This document shows, one piece after another, positions 42,839 to 51,628 of a stretch of DNA of 64,000 nt; within the stretch, counting starts at the first letter, position 1; each line of letters starts with the position of its first letter. Below the pieces are notes generated by a model, which made no database searches, was not told the origin of the DNA, and saw nothing but the letters and a program-made list of their open reading frames with translations. Both the position numbers and the translations under genes were made by a program. The DNA is from JAADHX01 sp964569385 (GTDB lineage: Bacteria; Actinomycetota; Acidimicrobiia; Acidimicrobiales; Poriferisodalaceae), in the NCBI GenBank assembly GCA_964569385.1, contig CAZMUM010000019.1, forward strand, positions 1 to 64,000, read 5' to 3'.

Positions 42839-43582
42839 ATGACTCCCGAAGAGCTGGTCGAGCGGGCCTGTCCGATAATTGGCGAGTCTGGTGGGCACTG
42901 GATGTTCTCTCCAGACACGGGAGCCATCGGCGAGGCGCTCGGCTTTCGCGACTTCTTCGTGTTTTACGTCGCTGGCCGGGGCGGCGCGCTTGGCGATGTG
43001 AGCGCCGAGGTCGTTGCGGCCGCCAAGGGCTTCTTTGCACCGGAGCTCGTCGCCAAGATCTGGGCCGAGGGTCGCCAAGTTGTGATTCCGCAGCGGGCCG
43101 CTAACGCTTACGCTGAGGCTTGCGGCCAATACGGTCGACAACACCTGATTGCCGTCGAAAACCTTGGCGATTACTGCGATCTGGCGAACAAGATTCTCGG
43201 TCGAACCAATCTGGCTGGATACGCGATGTTTGCCGCGTGGATGAACCAACCGCGAGCCGATGACCCACCCGCCATGGCTATGCAGCTGACGAACCTGCTG
43301 CGGGAGTACCGGGGAGGAGCACATCTGTGTGCAACCTTGACCCACGGTGTATGTGCCAAACACGCAGTTGCGCTTCATGGTGGTCAGAGCCGTCTTGAGG
43401 TCTTTGGATGGCCAGAGGACATCGTCGTCGACGAGTCCACGGCACGAGCGTATGAAGCTGCCGAACGGGCGACCTCGCTAATGGTTCTCGGTGCATACTC
43501 TGCACTCAACGAAGCCGAGGCCGACCGATTCATGGCTGTGCTTGAGTCGATCGAAGCCACTATCGACACAATTCACTTGTAG
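42839..43582 (+). CDS. SCO6745-like protein, second of a tandem pair
   Basis: A 247-residue paralogue of the preceding gene: MTPEELVERACPIIGESGGH, FFVFYVAGRGGALGDVSAEV, AAAKGFFAPELVAKIWAEGR and LTNLLREYRGGAHLCATLTH. Identity to its neighbour is about half by eye. The pair arose by tandem duplication and has since diverged. The end is 31 bp before the ABC transporter genes. Function unknown. Confidence 0.75.
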   Translation: MTPEELVERACPIIGESGGHWMFSPDTGAIGEALGFRDFFVFYVAGRGGALGDVSAEVVAAAKGFFAPELVAKIWAEGRQVVIPQRAANAYAEACGQYGRQHLIAVENLGDYCDLANKILGRTNLAGYAMFAAWMNQPRADDPPAMAMQLTNLLREYRGGAHLCATLTHGVCAKHAVALHGGQSRLEVFGWPEDIVVDESTARAYEAAERATSLMVLGAYSALNEAEADRFMAVLESIEATIDTIHL

Positions 43583-43613
43583 CTCACCCTCGCTAGTAAC
43601 GTACCGTGTCCCC

Positions 43614-44558
43614 ATGACCGAGAATCCCGACGTGTTGGTGCGCGCCCGTTCTTTAGTGAAACGGTTTGGCGAATTCACTGCCGTCGATGGCATCGATATT
43701 GACGTTCACACCGGTGAGGCGTTCGGGATCCTTGGCCCTAACGGAGCCGGTAAAACGTCGGCCATGAAAATGATCGCGGCCACATCGCCTGTAACCGAGG
43801 GTTCGCTCACGATCTTTGGGCTCGACCCAGCGGCCGATGGCCCCGCGATCAGGGCCAGGCTCGGTGTCGTGTCGCAGATGGACAACCTTGACACCGAGGT
43901 AAGCGTCGCTGACAACCTGCGCATGTACGCCCGTTACTTCGGAATGAAACGCTCGGTCATCGAACCCAAGGTCAACGAGCTGCTCGAGTTCGCGCAGCTA
44001 GTCGAACGCCGTGACAGCAAGGTCGATCCTTTATCGGGCGGGATGCGGCGGCGACTTGTTATCGCCAGAGCTCTGCTCAATTCGCCCGATCTGTTGCTGC
44101 TCGACGAGCCCACTACGGGCCTCGACCCCCAAGCCAGACACCTTCTATGGGAGCGACTCTGGTCGCTGAAGCGGTCTGGTACCACCCTGCTAATCACCAC
44201 CCACTACATGGACGAAGCCGAGCAGCTCTGCGACCGGCTGGTGGTCATGGACCATGGGAAGATCGTCGACGAGGGATCGCCCCGGTCGCTCATCGAGCGC
44301 CATTGCACCCGCGAGGTGGTTGAGGCCCGTTTCGACGACCACGGCCAGCTCGACCTTGCGGCTGCCCAACTTGGTACCAGCTCAGCCCGAATTGAACGGC
44401 TGGCCGACCGACTCCTGCTGTATGTCGACAATGCTGACGACGCCATGGAAGCACTACATCGCGAAGGCATGGCTACGCCGACCACCACGCTGATACGCCG
44501 CAGCACCCTCGAAGACGTCTTCTTGACCCTCACCGGTCGAGCCCTGACAGAGCTCTGA
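43614..44558 (+). CDS. ABC-2 exporter ATP-binding protein
   Basis: A 314-residue ABC ATPase of the DrrA/NodI type. Walker A GPNGAGKTS, signature LSGGMRRRLVIARAL, Walker B LLLLDEPTTGLD, then a TTHYMDEAEQLCDRL His-switch and the extended C-terminus seen in drug-efflux ATPases. ATG 43614 (MTENPDVLVRARSLVKRF) is chosen over a longer frame within the previous gene. It probably forms a complex with the two ABC-2 permeases that follow. Confidence 0.92.
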   Translation: MTENPDVLVRARSLVKRFGEFTAVDGIDIDVHTGEAFGILGPNGAGKTSAMKMIAATSPVTEGSLTIFGLDPAADGPAIRARLGVVSQMDNLDTEVSVADNLRMYARYFGMKRSVIEPKVNELLEFAQLVERRDSKVDPLSGGMRRRLVIARALLNSPDLLLLDEPTTGLDPQARHLLWERLWSLKRSGTTLLITTHYMDEAEQLCDRLVVMDHGKIVDEGSPRSLIERHCTREVVEARFDDHGQLDLAAAQLGTSSARIERLADRLLLYVDNADDAMEALHREGMATPTTTLIRRSTLEDVFLTLTGRALTEL

Positions 44559-44559
44559 C

Positions 44560-45339
44560 ATGCCGATGCCAGTTACTTTGGCGCTTCGCGCTGCCGAGCG
44601 CGAAGCCAGAATGTGGAGCAAGCTCTGGCGATCGGCGGCGTTCACCAACTTCGGTGGGCCAGTGCTTATGTTGCTGACGCTTGGAATTGGCGTTGGCGGA
44701 CTGATCGACTCCGCACCGCCTGAACTCTTGGGGCTCGACTATCTCGACTTTATTACCCCTGGTCTGATGGTTGGCGCCGTGGCCCAGACCGCGGCGATGG
44801 CCTCGCTTTGGCCTGTAATGTCTGGGCATAGGTGGATTGGTTTCTACTACGCCGAGGTTGCTACACCCTTGCGCCCGCAGGACGTGTATGCAGGGCAGGT
44901 CATCTGGGTCTCGACCAGGGCCACGCTTCAGGCATCGGTGTTCTTGTTGGCTGGAACTCTGATCGGTGGTGTCTCGTCTTGGCTGGCGATCTTGGCCGTT
45001 CCGGCCGCGGCATTAACCGCTATGGCCTTCACGGCGCCGCTCAGTGCATTTGCGGCCACACAAGACTCCGACGTCTCGTTCGACCTCATTGTCCGGGTGG
45101 CCATCATGCCGCTCTATCTGTTCTCCGGGACCCTGTTTCCAATCGAACAGCTGCCCGGAGCTCTACAGCTGGCGACAAAGTTCTTCCCAATGTGGCACGG
45201 CGTCGAACTGGCCAGAAACTCGACGACTGGGTCGCTCCCGGTTGTCGAGTCCTTGGTCCACGTGGCAGTTCTGTGCGGATACATCGCGGTCGGATGGATC
45301 TGGGGTGTTAGGACCTTCAAGGCGAGGTTGACGCCATGA
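44560..45339 (+). CDS. ABC-2 type permease
   Basis: A 259-residue membrane protein with about six hydrophobic helices (near residues 30-50, 75-95, 120-145, 150-170, 185-205, 230-250), including the ABC-2 motif FSGTLFPIEQLPGALQ and HGVELARN after it. It starts one base after the ATPase stop. Together with the next gene it forms a heterodimeric transport channel. Confidence 0.88.
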   Translation: MPMPVTLALRAAEREARMWSKLWRSAAFTNFGGPVLMLLTLGIGVGGLIDSAPPELLGLDYLDFITPGLMVGAVAQTAAMASLWPVMSGHRWIGFYYAEVATPLRPQDVYAGQVIWVSTRATLQASVFLLAGTLIGGVSSWLAILAVPAAALTAMAFTAPLSAFAATQDSDVSFDLIVRVAIMPLYLFSGTLFPIEQLPGALQLATKFFPMWHGVELARNSTTGSLPVVESLVHVAVLCGYIAVGWIWGVRTFKARLTP

Positions 45340-46175
45340 CGGCCGAGGCAAGCAGCTATGACGCTATTGGCGGGTCTGGGAAGCGGTTCTGGAAGCGGGC
45401 CCAAACCCGACTACGCACTCCTGCGTGGCGTGTCGTCGAACGCAATGCTGTTCTGGCTCGCCGGCAGTGGTACATCTTTGCGTCTGGTGGGTTCGAACCG
45501 TTCTTGTTTCTGATGTCGGTCGGTGTTGGTGTCGGCGCTCTGGTTTCGGAGGTTGCCGGGCCGGGCGGAACTGCGGTTCCTTACCGAGAGTTCGTTGCCC
45601 CCGGAATGCTGAGCGCGGCGGCCATGAACGGCATCATCTTCGGCACAACCGTGAACTTCTTCATCAGGGTCAAATACATCCACACCTACGACGCCATGCT
45701 GGCGACACCGATAACAACCCGCGACGTGGTCAGAGGCGAACTTGGCTGGGCAGTGCTTCGCGTGGGCATCTATAGCGCGGCTTTCATCTTGACGATGTGG
45801 GCCATGGGGCTCCTGCACTCGGCCTGGGCGGTGTTACTACTACCGGCGGCGGTGCTGATTTCGTTTGCCTTCGGCAGCGTTGGGTTGGCCGCGAGCACTT
45901 GGTTGCGGTCTTGGCTCGACTTCGACGCCATCTTCGTCGTGACGGTGCCGATGTTCATGTTGTCGGCCACGTTCTTCCCACTAGATCGTTACCCGCGAGC
46001 TATGCAGATTGTCGTGCAGTTCTCGCCGCTATATCACGGCGCCGACCTTTCGAGGCGCCTAGCGCTCGGTGGTGTGGGTTGGGGCCAGCTCGTGTCGGTG
46101 CTGTACCTAGTAGTGATCGGGATCGTCGGTCTCAGAGTTGCCGAGCGCCGGGTCGCCGCCCTCCTCCAACCGTAG
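45336..46175 (+). CDS. ABC-2 type permease, second subunit
   Basis: A 279-residue protein of the same family: GFEPFLFLMSVGVGVGALV, YREFVAPGMLSAAAMNG, MLSATFFPLDRYPRAMQ, YHGADLSRRLALG and about six membrane segments. The start overlaps the previous stop by 4 bases (ATGA). The three genes resemble daunorubicin-resistance or lipooligosaccharide (NodJ-like) exporters; the substrate is not known. Confidence 0.88.
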   Translation: MTAEASSYDAIGGSGKRFWKRAQTRLRTPAWRVVERNAVLARRQWYIFASGGFEPFLFLMSVGVGVGALVSEVAGPGGTAVPYREFVAPGMLSAAAMNGIIFGTTVNFFIRVKYIHTYDAMLATPITTRDVVRGELGWAVLRVGIYSAAFILTMWAMGLLHSAWAVLLLPAAVLISFAFGSVGLAASTWLRSWLDFDAIFVVTVPMFMLSATFFPLDRYPRAMQIVVQFSPLYHGADLSRRLALGGVGWGQLVSVLYLVVIGIVGLRVAERRVAALLQP

Positions 46176-46190
46176 GACTTTTGCTGGGCA

Positions 46191-46235
46191 AATTGAGGCC
46201 TGGGGCCACACCGGATGTGGCTCAGCTCCTCAATT
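46191..46235. terminator. Convergent hairpin terminator
   Basis: Outer arms AATTGAGG (46191-46198) and CCTCAATT (46228-46235) enclose an inner CCACA/TGTGG hairpin (46206-46220). It lies in the gap after the ABC-2 genes (plus) and before the end of the J-domain gene (minus). Confidence 0.6.
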
Positions 46236-46263
46236 GCGTGCGGGGGCGCTCAATTCGGGCGGG

Positions 46264-46989
46264 TTACCGGTGGGAGTAGAGGCGTTTTGCTAAGTGGGGG
46301 TTGGAACCGAGGGCGGTTGACACCTCGTGCGACACGCCGTGGGCGAGGTTGTCCCAGGTTCGGTCGACTAGCTCGGCTAGCACCTCTTGGGCTGCGGTCG
46401 GGCCTGCCTCGACAGCAGCGAGCAGAGTGACCGCGGCGAGGTCGCTAAGGCCTACCAACGCCGAGGCCAGGGCCAGGTCGAGTGGAGCGGTTCCAGCGGA
46501 ACGGGCCGTTTTGATGCGGTCGGCGGTGTCGGCGACGTTGTGGGCCACGAGGGTGTCGATACGGGCCTGATACACCGCACGCGGTCGGCCGCCACGTTTC
46601 AACGAAAGGGCCCACGAGGCCGACATAGCGGCCTCCCTGGTCAGGCGGACGATCTGAACCCGTATTCCTGCGTACCACGCGTCTCGTCGGCTCCCAGGGG
46701 CCGGCGTGGCCGTGAACGTTGGACGAGGTGGACGAAGCGTTAGTCGACCGGTGAGGTCGATGAGCGTTAAGTCGTAGGCGGCCCGCTTAGAGGGGTCCGA
46801 TAGCACTGTCCAGGCTTCGTTTACCTGGGCCATCTCGGCACCTGTTGCGCGACCCGCGTCGTCGTGGTCGTCCCATAGCCGATCAGGGTGCAGAACCATG
46901 GCCAGTCGGCGATAGGCCGAACGCAGTGTCACATCGTCGGCCGCGGGGGAGACCCCAAGGCGTTCGTAAAGCGTGGCCGTCGAAGACAT
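46264..46989 (-). CDS. J-domain (DnaJ-like) protein
   Basis: A 241-residue protein with an N-terminal J domain: LYERLGVSPAADDVTLRSAY, the HPD tripeptide in LAMVLHPDRLWDD, and EAWTVLSDPSKRAAYD. The remaining 150 residues (GSRRDAWYAGIRVQIVRLTR, helices with VAHNVADTADRIK) are unique to me and lack the Gly/Phe-rich and zinc domains of DnaJ, so it is a type III J protein that probably recruits DnaK to a specific client. ATG 46989 is chosen over a longer frame to 47031. Confidence 0.85.
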   Translation of the reverse strand: MSSTATLYERLGVSPAADDVTLRSAYRRLAMVLHPDRLWDDHDDAGRATGAEMAQVNEAWTVLSDPSKRAAYDLTLIDLTGRLTLRPPRPTFTATPAPGSRRDAWYAGIRVQIVRLTREAAMSASWALSLKRGGRPRAVYQARIDTLVAHNVADTADRIKTARSAGTAPLDLALASALVGLSDLAAVTLLAAVEAGPTAAQEVLAELVDRTWDNLAHGVSHEVSTALGSNPHLAKRLYSHR

Positions 46990-47065
46990 CGCCAGCAGCC
47001 TAGATGAAGGCTTGATGAAGACCATCCTCATGTTGGATTCATGGGCGATTTGTCAAGGTGGCGGT

Positions 47066-48460
47066 ATGGAACTTCGAACCATGCGTCAACAAGTGCCACA
47101 GGCCACCGAGGCCAACGTCGCCCACCTGTTGCGGCGGGCAGCCTGGGGTGGAACCCCAGAAGAGATCAATGCTGCGGCCAAACACAGCTTGCCCGCTCTC
47201 GTCGACTCGCTGTTCGATGTGCGCATTGCTCCGGCCGCGGGATCGCCGAACCGCCGCGAGCGAGGCGAGACAGTTTTCAGTGACGTTGAGCTCAGCCTGT
47301 GGTGGTGGCACCTCATAGCGACGTCGCCAACCCCAGCTATCGAGCGGCTGATGTGGTTCTGGCACGGCCACTTTGCAACATCGATCGACAAGGTCGAAAG
47401 CGCCGAGCTGATGCACCGCCAGTTCGTGACGCTTCGTCGACTTGGACAGGGCCGTATGGACGACTTGCTGATGGCTATGACCCTCGACCCGGCCATGAAC
47501 ATCTGGCTCGACCTTCATCTAAGCGAGATAGGCACCCCGAACGAGAACTACGCACGGGAGCTGATGGAGCTGTTCTCGATGGGAGTCGACAACGGCTACA
47601 CACAAAGCGACGTTGTCGAAGCGGCTCGAGCCCTGACTGGTTATGGCTTGCGCTACGCCGAGCCAGGTGAATACGTAGTCGATACGAAACTCTCGCCCGA
47701 GTTCCACGATCACGGTGTTAAGACGGTGCTCGGCCGCACCGGCGACCTAGCCGCCGCCGACGTCATCGGCGCCATTGTGGCCACGCCCCAATGTTCGGAG
47801 TTCATCGCCGGGCGCTTATGGCTCCGATATGCCGGCAACGAACCCGACCCATCGGTCATCGCCGACATCGCGGCTGAGGTCGGCCCGACCGGAACGATCG
47901 GGGCCGCCCTGCGGCGGATGTTCACCCACCCTGCCTTCTACTCAGATGAGGCCAAAGCGCGACTCGTGACCCAACCGGTGGAGACCTTGGCCAGGGTGGC
48001 CCGGAACTTTGGGCTCCCCATCAAGAATGTGGACGTCTCAACCATCTACCCAACCAACGATGGCGACTTACCCGGCGAGGTGTACGACCTCAACGAGATG
48101 TCGTGGCTAGCCGAGCAGCTTGGCCAGAGCGTGGCCCGCCCTCCGAACGTGGCCGGATGGCCTCACAACGAACCTTGGCTCGACACGAACCGATCGGCGG
48201 CTCGTGTCGACGTCGGCCGCGACCTTGGCTGGCTCATCTTCGGAGACGACGACTTCGACCGTATACCGGCCGTCCAGCGACTTCTCGACCTGAGCAGCCC
48301 GCGCCAGTTCGCTGAGGGTCTGCTCAGGCAATTCGGCCTAGTCGAGTGGTCGGACACGACCCTCGATGCGGTAACAACAGCAGCCGATGCCGACGGCTGG
48401 CTCGCCCACGACTTCGCATTCGCAGCTGCGTTCGTATCCCCGGAGGTAATCCTGTCATGA
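47066..48460 (+). CDS. DUF1800 domain protein
   Basis: A 464-residue DUF1800 protein: AHLLRRAAWGGTPEEINA, LMWFWHGHFATSIDKV, NENYARELMELFSMGVDNGY and VVEAARALTGY are its hallmarks. It is nearly always next to DUF1501 and thought to function with it, possibly in export or surface polysaccharide work. No signal peptide is clear. ATG 47066 follows AAGGTGG; its stop overlaps the next start (ATGA). The family's activity is not established. Confidence 0.9.
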   Translation: MELRTMRQQVPQATEANVAHLLRRAAWGGTPEEINAAAKHSLPALVDSLFDVRIAPAAGSPNRRERGETVFSDVELSLWWWHLIATSPTPAIERLMWFWHGHFATSIDKVESAELMHRQFVTLRRLGQGRMDDLLMAMTLDPAMNIWLDLHLSEIGTPNENYARELMELFSMGVDNGYTQSDVVEAARALTGYGLRYAEPGEYVVDTKLSPEFHDHGVKTVLGRTGDLAAADVIGAIVATPQCSEFIAGRLWLRYAGNEPDPSVIADIAAEVGPTGTIGAALRRMFTHPAFYSDEAKARLVTQPVETLARVARNFGLPIKNVDVSTIYPTNDGDLPGEVYDLNEMSWLAEQLGQSVARPPNVAGWPHNEPWLDTNRSAARVDVGRDLGWLIFGDDDFDRIPAVQRLLDLSSPRQFAEGLLRQFGLVEWSDTTLDAVTTAADADGWLAHDFAFAAAFVSPEVILS

Positions 48461-49893
48461 ACGACTCAACCACCAACACTGCCACTATCGAAGGAGCGAT
48501 CGCCGGGCCAGAGGCAAACACGCCGGCGCCTGGCCGGGGGTCCAAGCCGCCGCCCACTTCGATCGTGCAGAAGCCCCTAAGCCGTCGCCGGTTCCTCGGC
48601 GCAGCTGGTGCTCTTTCGTTGGCCGGGGTCGGTGCTTCCTACGGTCTGGGTTCGAGAAGTTCGAGCCTGCCAATCAGCAACGTAACCCTGGCGTCGCGGT
48701 CGGTTCCGATTCAGACCAAACGTCAGGTGCCGCCTGATGAACGGATTCTCGTAAGCGTCCAGCTGGCCGGTGGCCTCGACTTCCTAAACACTGTTGTTCC
48801 GCTCGGCAACAACCGCTACCGCGACCTTCGTGGCGGCAACGCCATCGACGAAGCCAAGCTCGACCGCCTCGATGCCGACTTTGGCCTATTCGCGATGCCG
48901 CACCTGGCGTCGCGTTGGGGTGCTGGCGATCTGGCGATTGTCCACGGGGTCGGCTGGGAAAACTCGACCCTCAGTCACTTCGAAGCCAGCGATATCTGGG
49001 AGCGTGGCAGCTTCGATTCGGCCACTCGAACTGGCTGGCTGGGGCGCGCTCTTGACCATCTGGGTGGCAGCGCTGGAGATTCTCAGATTGGCATGAGCGT
49101 CGATGGGCTCTCGCCGTCGATGTACGCCGATGGCTGGTGGCCGGCGTCGATTCCCGCTGATGGTCGAGTGCCATGGACCGACGACAACGAGTGGGAACGC
49201 TCGCTTCGTAACGGCGTCCAGCAGCTAGCGACCCCTCAACGCAACGACAGCAGACTTGCAGGATTGGTTCGAAACGGTCAACAGGGGGTGTTTGACCTGG
49301 CCGACACGGTTGGCGGTGTCTTGAACCGTGAGGACGACTATGACTCATATGAGGGCAGCCCCGCGGTCGAGATCAGTACCGGAGACTCGCGATACTTCGA
49401 CGGCGAGAATCTGGTGGGCCCCGGATACATCGGTAGCCAGCTCAGAACTGTGGCAGATCTGGTGAACGTTGGTCTAGGCACGCGGGTCTTCCACGTCGCT
49501 CAGGACGGTTATGACACTCATGCCAGCCAGGTACAAGACCTGCCGCGGCTACTTCTGGAACTCGATCATGCGATTGGTCAGTTCTTCGAGCGCCTTGGAG
49601 AAAACGCCGACAGGGTTGTACTGATGACGTGGTCGGAGTTCGGAAGGCGGCCGAAATGGAACGGTGGAGGAACCGATCACGGCACCGCGGGCGTGCAGTT
49701 TGTTGTCGGTGGAGACGTCCGCGGCGGGCACCACGGCGAAACTCCCGACCTCAACCGGTTGGACAACGACGACAACCTCGTGCCAACCACTGACTTGTTC
49801 GGGTACCTCGGCGGAGTCGTTGGCGGTGTGTTCGATATCGATCCGTTGGTCGTCGTGCCCGAAACGAATCGCACACTGGAGGTGGTGTCATGA
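48457..49893 (+). CDS. DUF1501 family protein with Tat signal
   Basis: A 478-residue DUF1501 (sulfatase/phosphatase-like fold) protein. The twin-arginine signal SRRRFLGAAGALSLAG lies near residue 40, after an unusually long N-terminal lead. Core motifs: LVSVQLAGGLDFLNTVVPLG, WENSTLSHFEASDIWERG, VVLMTWSEFGRRPKWNGGG and TDHGTAGVQFVVGG. It is the exported partner of DUF1800. It overlaps its neighbours on both sides by 4 bases. Confidence 0.9.
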   Translation: MNDSTTNTATIEGAIAGPEANTPAPGRGSKPPPTSIVQKPLSRRRFLGAAGALSLAGVGASYGLGSRSSSLPISNVTLASRSVPIQTKRQVPPDERILVSVQLAGGLDFLNTVVPLGNNRYRDLRGGNAIDEAKLDRLDADFGLFAMPHLASRWGAGDLAIVHGVGWENSTLSHFEASDIWERGSFDSATRTGWLGRALDHLGGSAGDSQIGMSVDGLSPSMYADGWWPASIPADGRVPWTDDNEWERSLRNGVQQLATPQRNDSRLAGLVRNGQQGVFDLADTVGGVLNREDDYDSYEGSPAVEISTGDSRYFDGENLVGPGYIGSQLRTVADLVNVGLGTRVFHVAQDGYDTHASQVQDLPRLLLELDHAIGQFFERLGENADRVVLMTWSEFGRRPKWNGGGTDHGTAGVQFVVGGDVRGGHHGETPDLNRLDNDDNLVPTTDLFGYLGGVVGGVFDIDPLVVVPETNRTLEVVS

Positions 49894-50612
49894 AAACCCC
49901 GGCACGTTTCCTGATGGTCCTGTTCGCCACGGCCGCCGTCGTGGTCGCGGCATGGCAGGTCCGTCCTGGCGCTGGTTCCGAAGCGGCCGACGCCGCGCTG
50001 GTGACAACTCCGGCTGCCGCTGTATCGCCGCTTCCCGTCGCTGGCGTTTCGGGCGCTGCCGATCCGGGCACCACCATGGTCGTTGTTGATGAATCGCCCA
50101 CCGATGCCTTTGGCCGCGACGTCTGGCCAGACGATAGTTCCGACGCCGACAGTGTCGAAAGCTCAGCCGAATCTGGCTCTGGCAACGACCAAAGCCCCGA
50201 GGAGGCGACGCCGGCCGACGGGTACGTTTCGGCGGCGCCGCTCAATATCGAGACCAGGGAGTTCGACGATGCCAACGACAACCCCCAATCGACCCAAGCG
50301 CTCGACTGTTGGTCCTACATCAGCGAAGAGATTCGCCGTGACGAGGCCGGCCTCATCGACTGGGACGCGCTCGACACCTACATCGAGTTGAGCGAAGACG
50401 ACTACACCAACCTTGACGTCGAGTTCGTTTCCTTCGACGAAGCGATGCTCGCAGACGGCGACCGGCCTAACTTTGCCGGCATGAGCGGGCCTGTAGACGT
50501 CGGCTCGCTTGATGTCGTTCGTCTTCTGGCGGTAACCGACCGGTGCTGGGAACTTGGTGTGTACGAACAGATCGCAGAGTCGATCTACACCGAGCTCTAC
50601 GCAGACGAGTGA
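49890..50612 (+). CDS. Acidic exported protein of the DUF1800/DUF1501 operon
   Basis: A 240-residue protein not recognised. A signal anchor or peptide (KTPARFLMVLFATAAVVVAA) is followed by an Asp/Glu/Ser-rich segment (PDDSSDADSVESSAESGSG) and a C-terminal domain from about residue 125 with two Cys (LDCWSYISEEI and TDRCWELGVYEQ). It is co-translated with DUF1501. No known domain is seen. Its stop overlaps the end of the convergent dehydrogenase gene by 16 bp. Confidence 0.7.
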   Translation: MKTPARFLMVLFATAAVVVAAWQVRPGAGSEAADAALVTTPAAAVSPLPVAGVSGAADPGTTMVVVDESPTDAFGRDVWPDDSSDADSVESSAESGSGNDQSPEEATPADGYVSAAPLNIETREFDDANDNPQSTQALDCWSYISEEIRRDEAGLIDWDALDTYIELSEDDYTNLDVEFVSFDEAMLADGDRPNFAGMSGPVDVGSLDVVRLLAVTDRCWELGVYEQIAESIYTELYADE

Positions 50613-51628
50613 GGGATGGCCTCGTGGCTGATCCACCGGTGAAGATTCTCGATGAAGGCGTCGAGGCTTCGCTGGTGGCGGCCACTACCGGCCGCGGACC
50701 CGTGAGGTGTAATCCAGACCAGCGAGTGATTCCACAGCGGATCGTCGGCCGGCAACGGTTCGGTGGCGGTGACGTCGAGAATGGCACCACCGAGTTGGCC
50801 AGCGTCGAGCGCGGTAAGCAACGCTGGTTCGTCGATGAGTGAACCTCGGCCAACGTTCACGATGAGGGTGTTAGGTCCCAGGCCAGCGAGGAACTCTGCG
50901 TCGACCAACCCGTCGGACCCGGACCCTCCAGGTACGCAGAAAACGATGACATCGGCTGCACCTCTGACACCGGCCAGATCGACTGCCGCGATTGTTGGGA
51001 TCGTTTCGTCGCCTCGGATATGTTGCCGAACACCCGTGACCTCGGCTCCGAAGGCGTTGGCCAGGTTTGCTACCTTGGCCCCAATTGCTCCGAGGCCGAC
51101 GACAAGCCATGTGCTGCCATGCAACTCCCTGAACTCCCCGGGTGTCCAGGCGTGATCCTGCCGAATCTTGTCCCAGCCAGCCGACGCTTGGAACCGCTGG
51201 AGCACCTGACTCATCACGTACTCCGAGATGGGCACACCAGAAAGGTGGCTAAGGCTCAGGACCGATCCGCGAGATCTGATCGAGTCCCAGTATGGGTTCT
51301 CGAGGCCGGCGTAGGACGTATGAACCCAGGCCGGAACCGCGCCCGTGGCCGCGAGTTTGAAGTGTCGAGCCTGTACGTCGCTGCGGAACACGTCGAGGTC
51401 CATCCACACGACGTCGGCAACGGCATCGTCCCACTCGACGGTGGTTATGGTTCCGTTGGGCGCAACTAGATCGAGGCGATCGGTGTGTACGACAAGCCAA
51501 GAGAACTCGGGGAACTCGGCCTGAAGCGTTGCGCCGTTGCGTTCCCATCCAGGGCGACCCAGCTGCACCGTGGAGGTGGCTCGGTTGGCCCCTGTCGCAT
51601 GGGGTCCCGAGTGGTCAACGCCGCTCAC
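50597..51628 (-). CDS. D-isomer-specific 2-hydroxyacid dehydrogenase family protein
   Basis: A 343-residue dehydrogenase with VVGLGAIGAKVANLANAFGA (nucleotide motif), LIVNVGRGSLIDEPALL (catalytic Arg region), AILDVTATEPLPADDPLW (Glu) and VWITPHGSAAGSGRH (His). Some family proteins act on glyoxylate or 3-phosphoglycerate. Its ATG overlaps the stop of the nucleoside hydrolase by 4 bases, so they are co-translated. The residue set is complete. It resembles the enzyme at 39683. Confidence 0.88.
   Translation of the reverse strand: MSGVDHSGPHATGANRATSTVQLGRPGWERNGATLQAEFPEFSWLVVHTDRLDLVAPNGTITTVEWDDAVADVVWMDLDVFRSDVQARHFKLAATGAVPAWVHTSYAGLENPYWDSIRSRGSVLSLSHLSGVPISEYVMSQVLQRFQASAGWDKIRQDHAWTPGEFRELHGSTWLVVGLGAIGAKVANLANAFGAEVTGVRQHIRGDETIPTIAAVDLAGVRGAADVIVFCVPGGSGSDGLVDAEFLAGLGPNTLIVNVGRGSLIDEPALLTALDAGQLGGAILDVTATEPLPADDPLWNHSLVWITPHGSAAGSGRHQRSLDAFIENLHRWISHEAIPHSSA

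Noticed and set aside
45486..45500. GGGTTCGAACCG resembling a tRNA T-loop
   Set aside because: It is inside the second ABC-2 permease gene and has no acceptor or anticodon arms around it.
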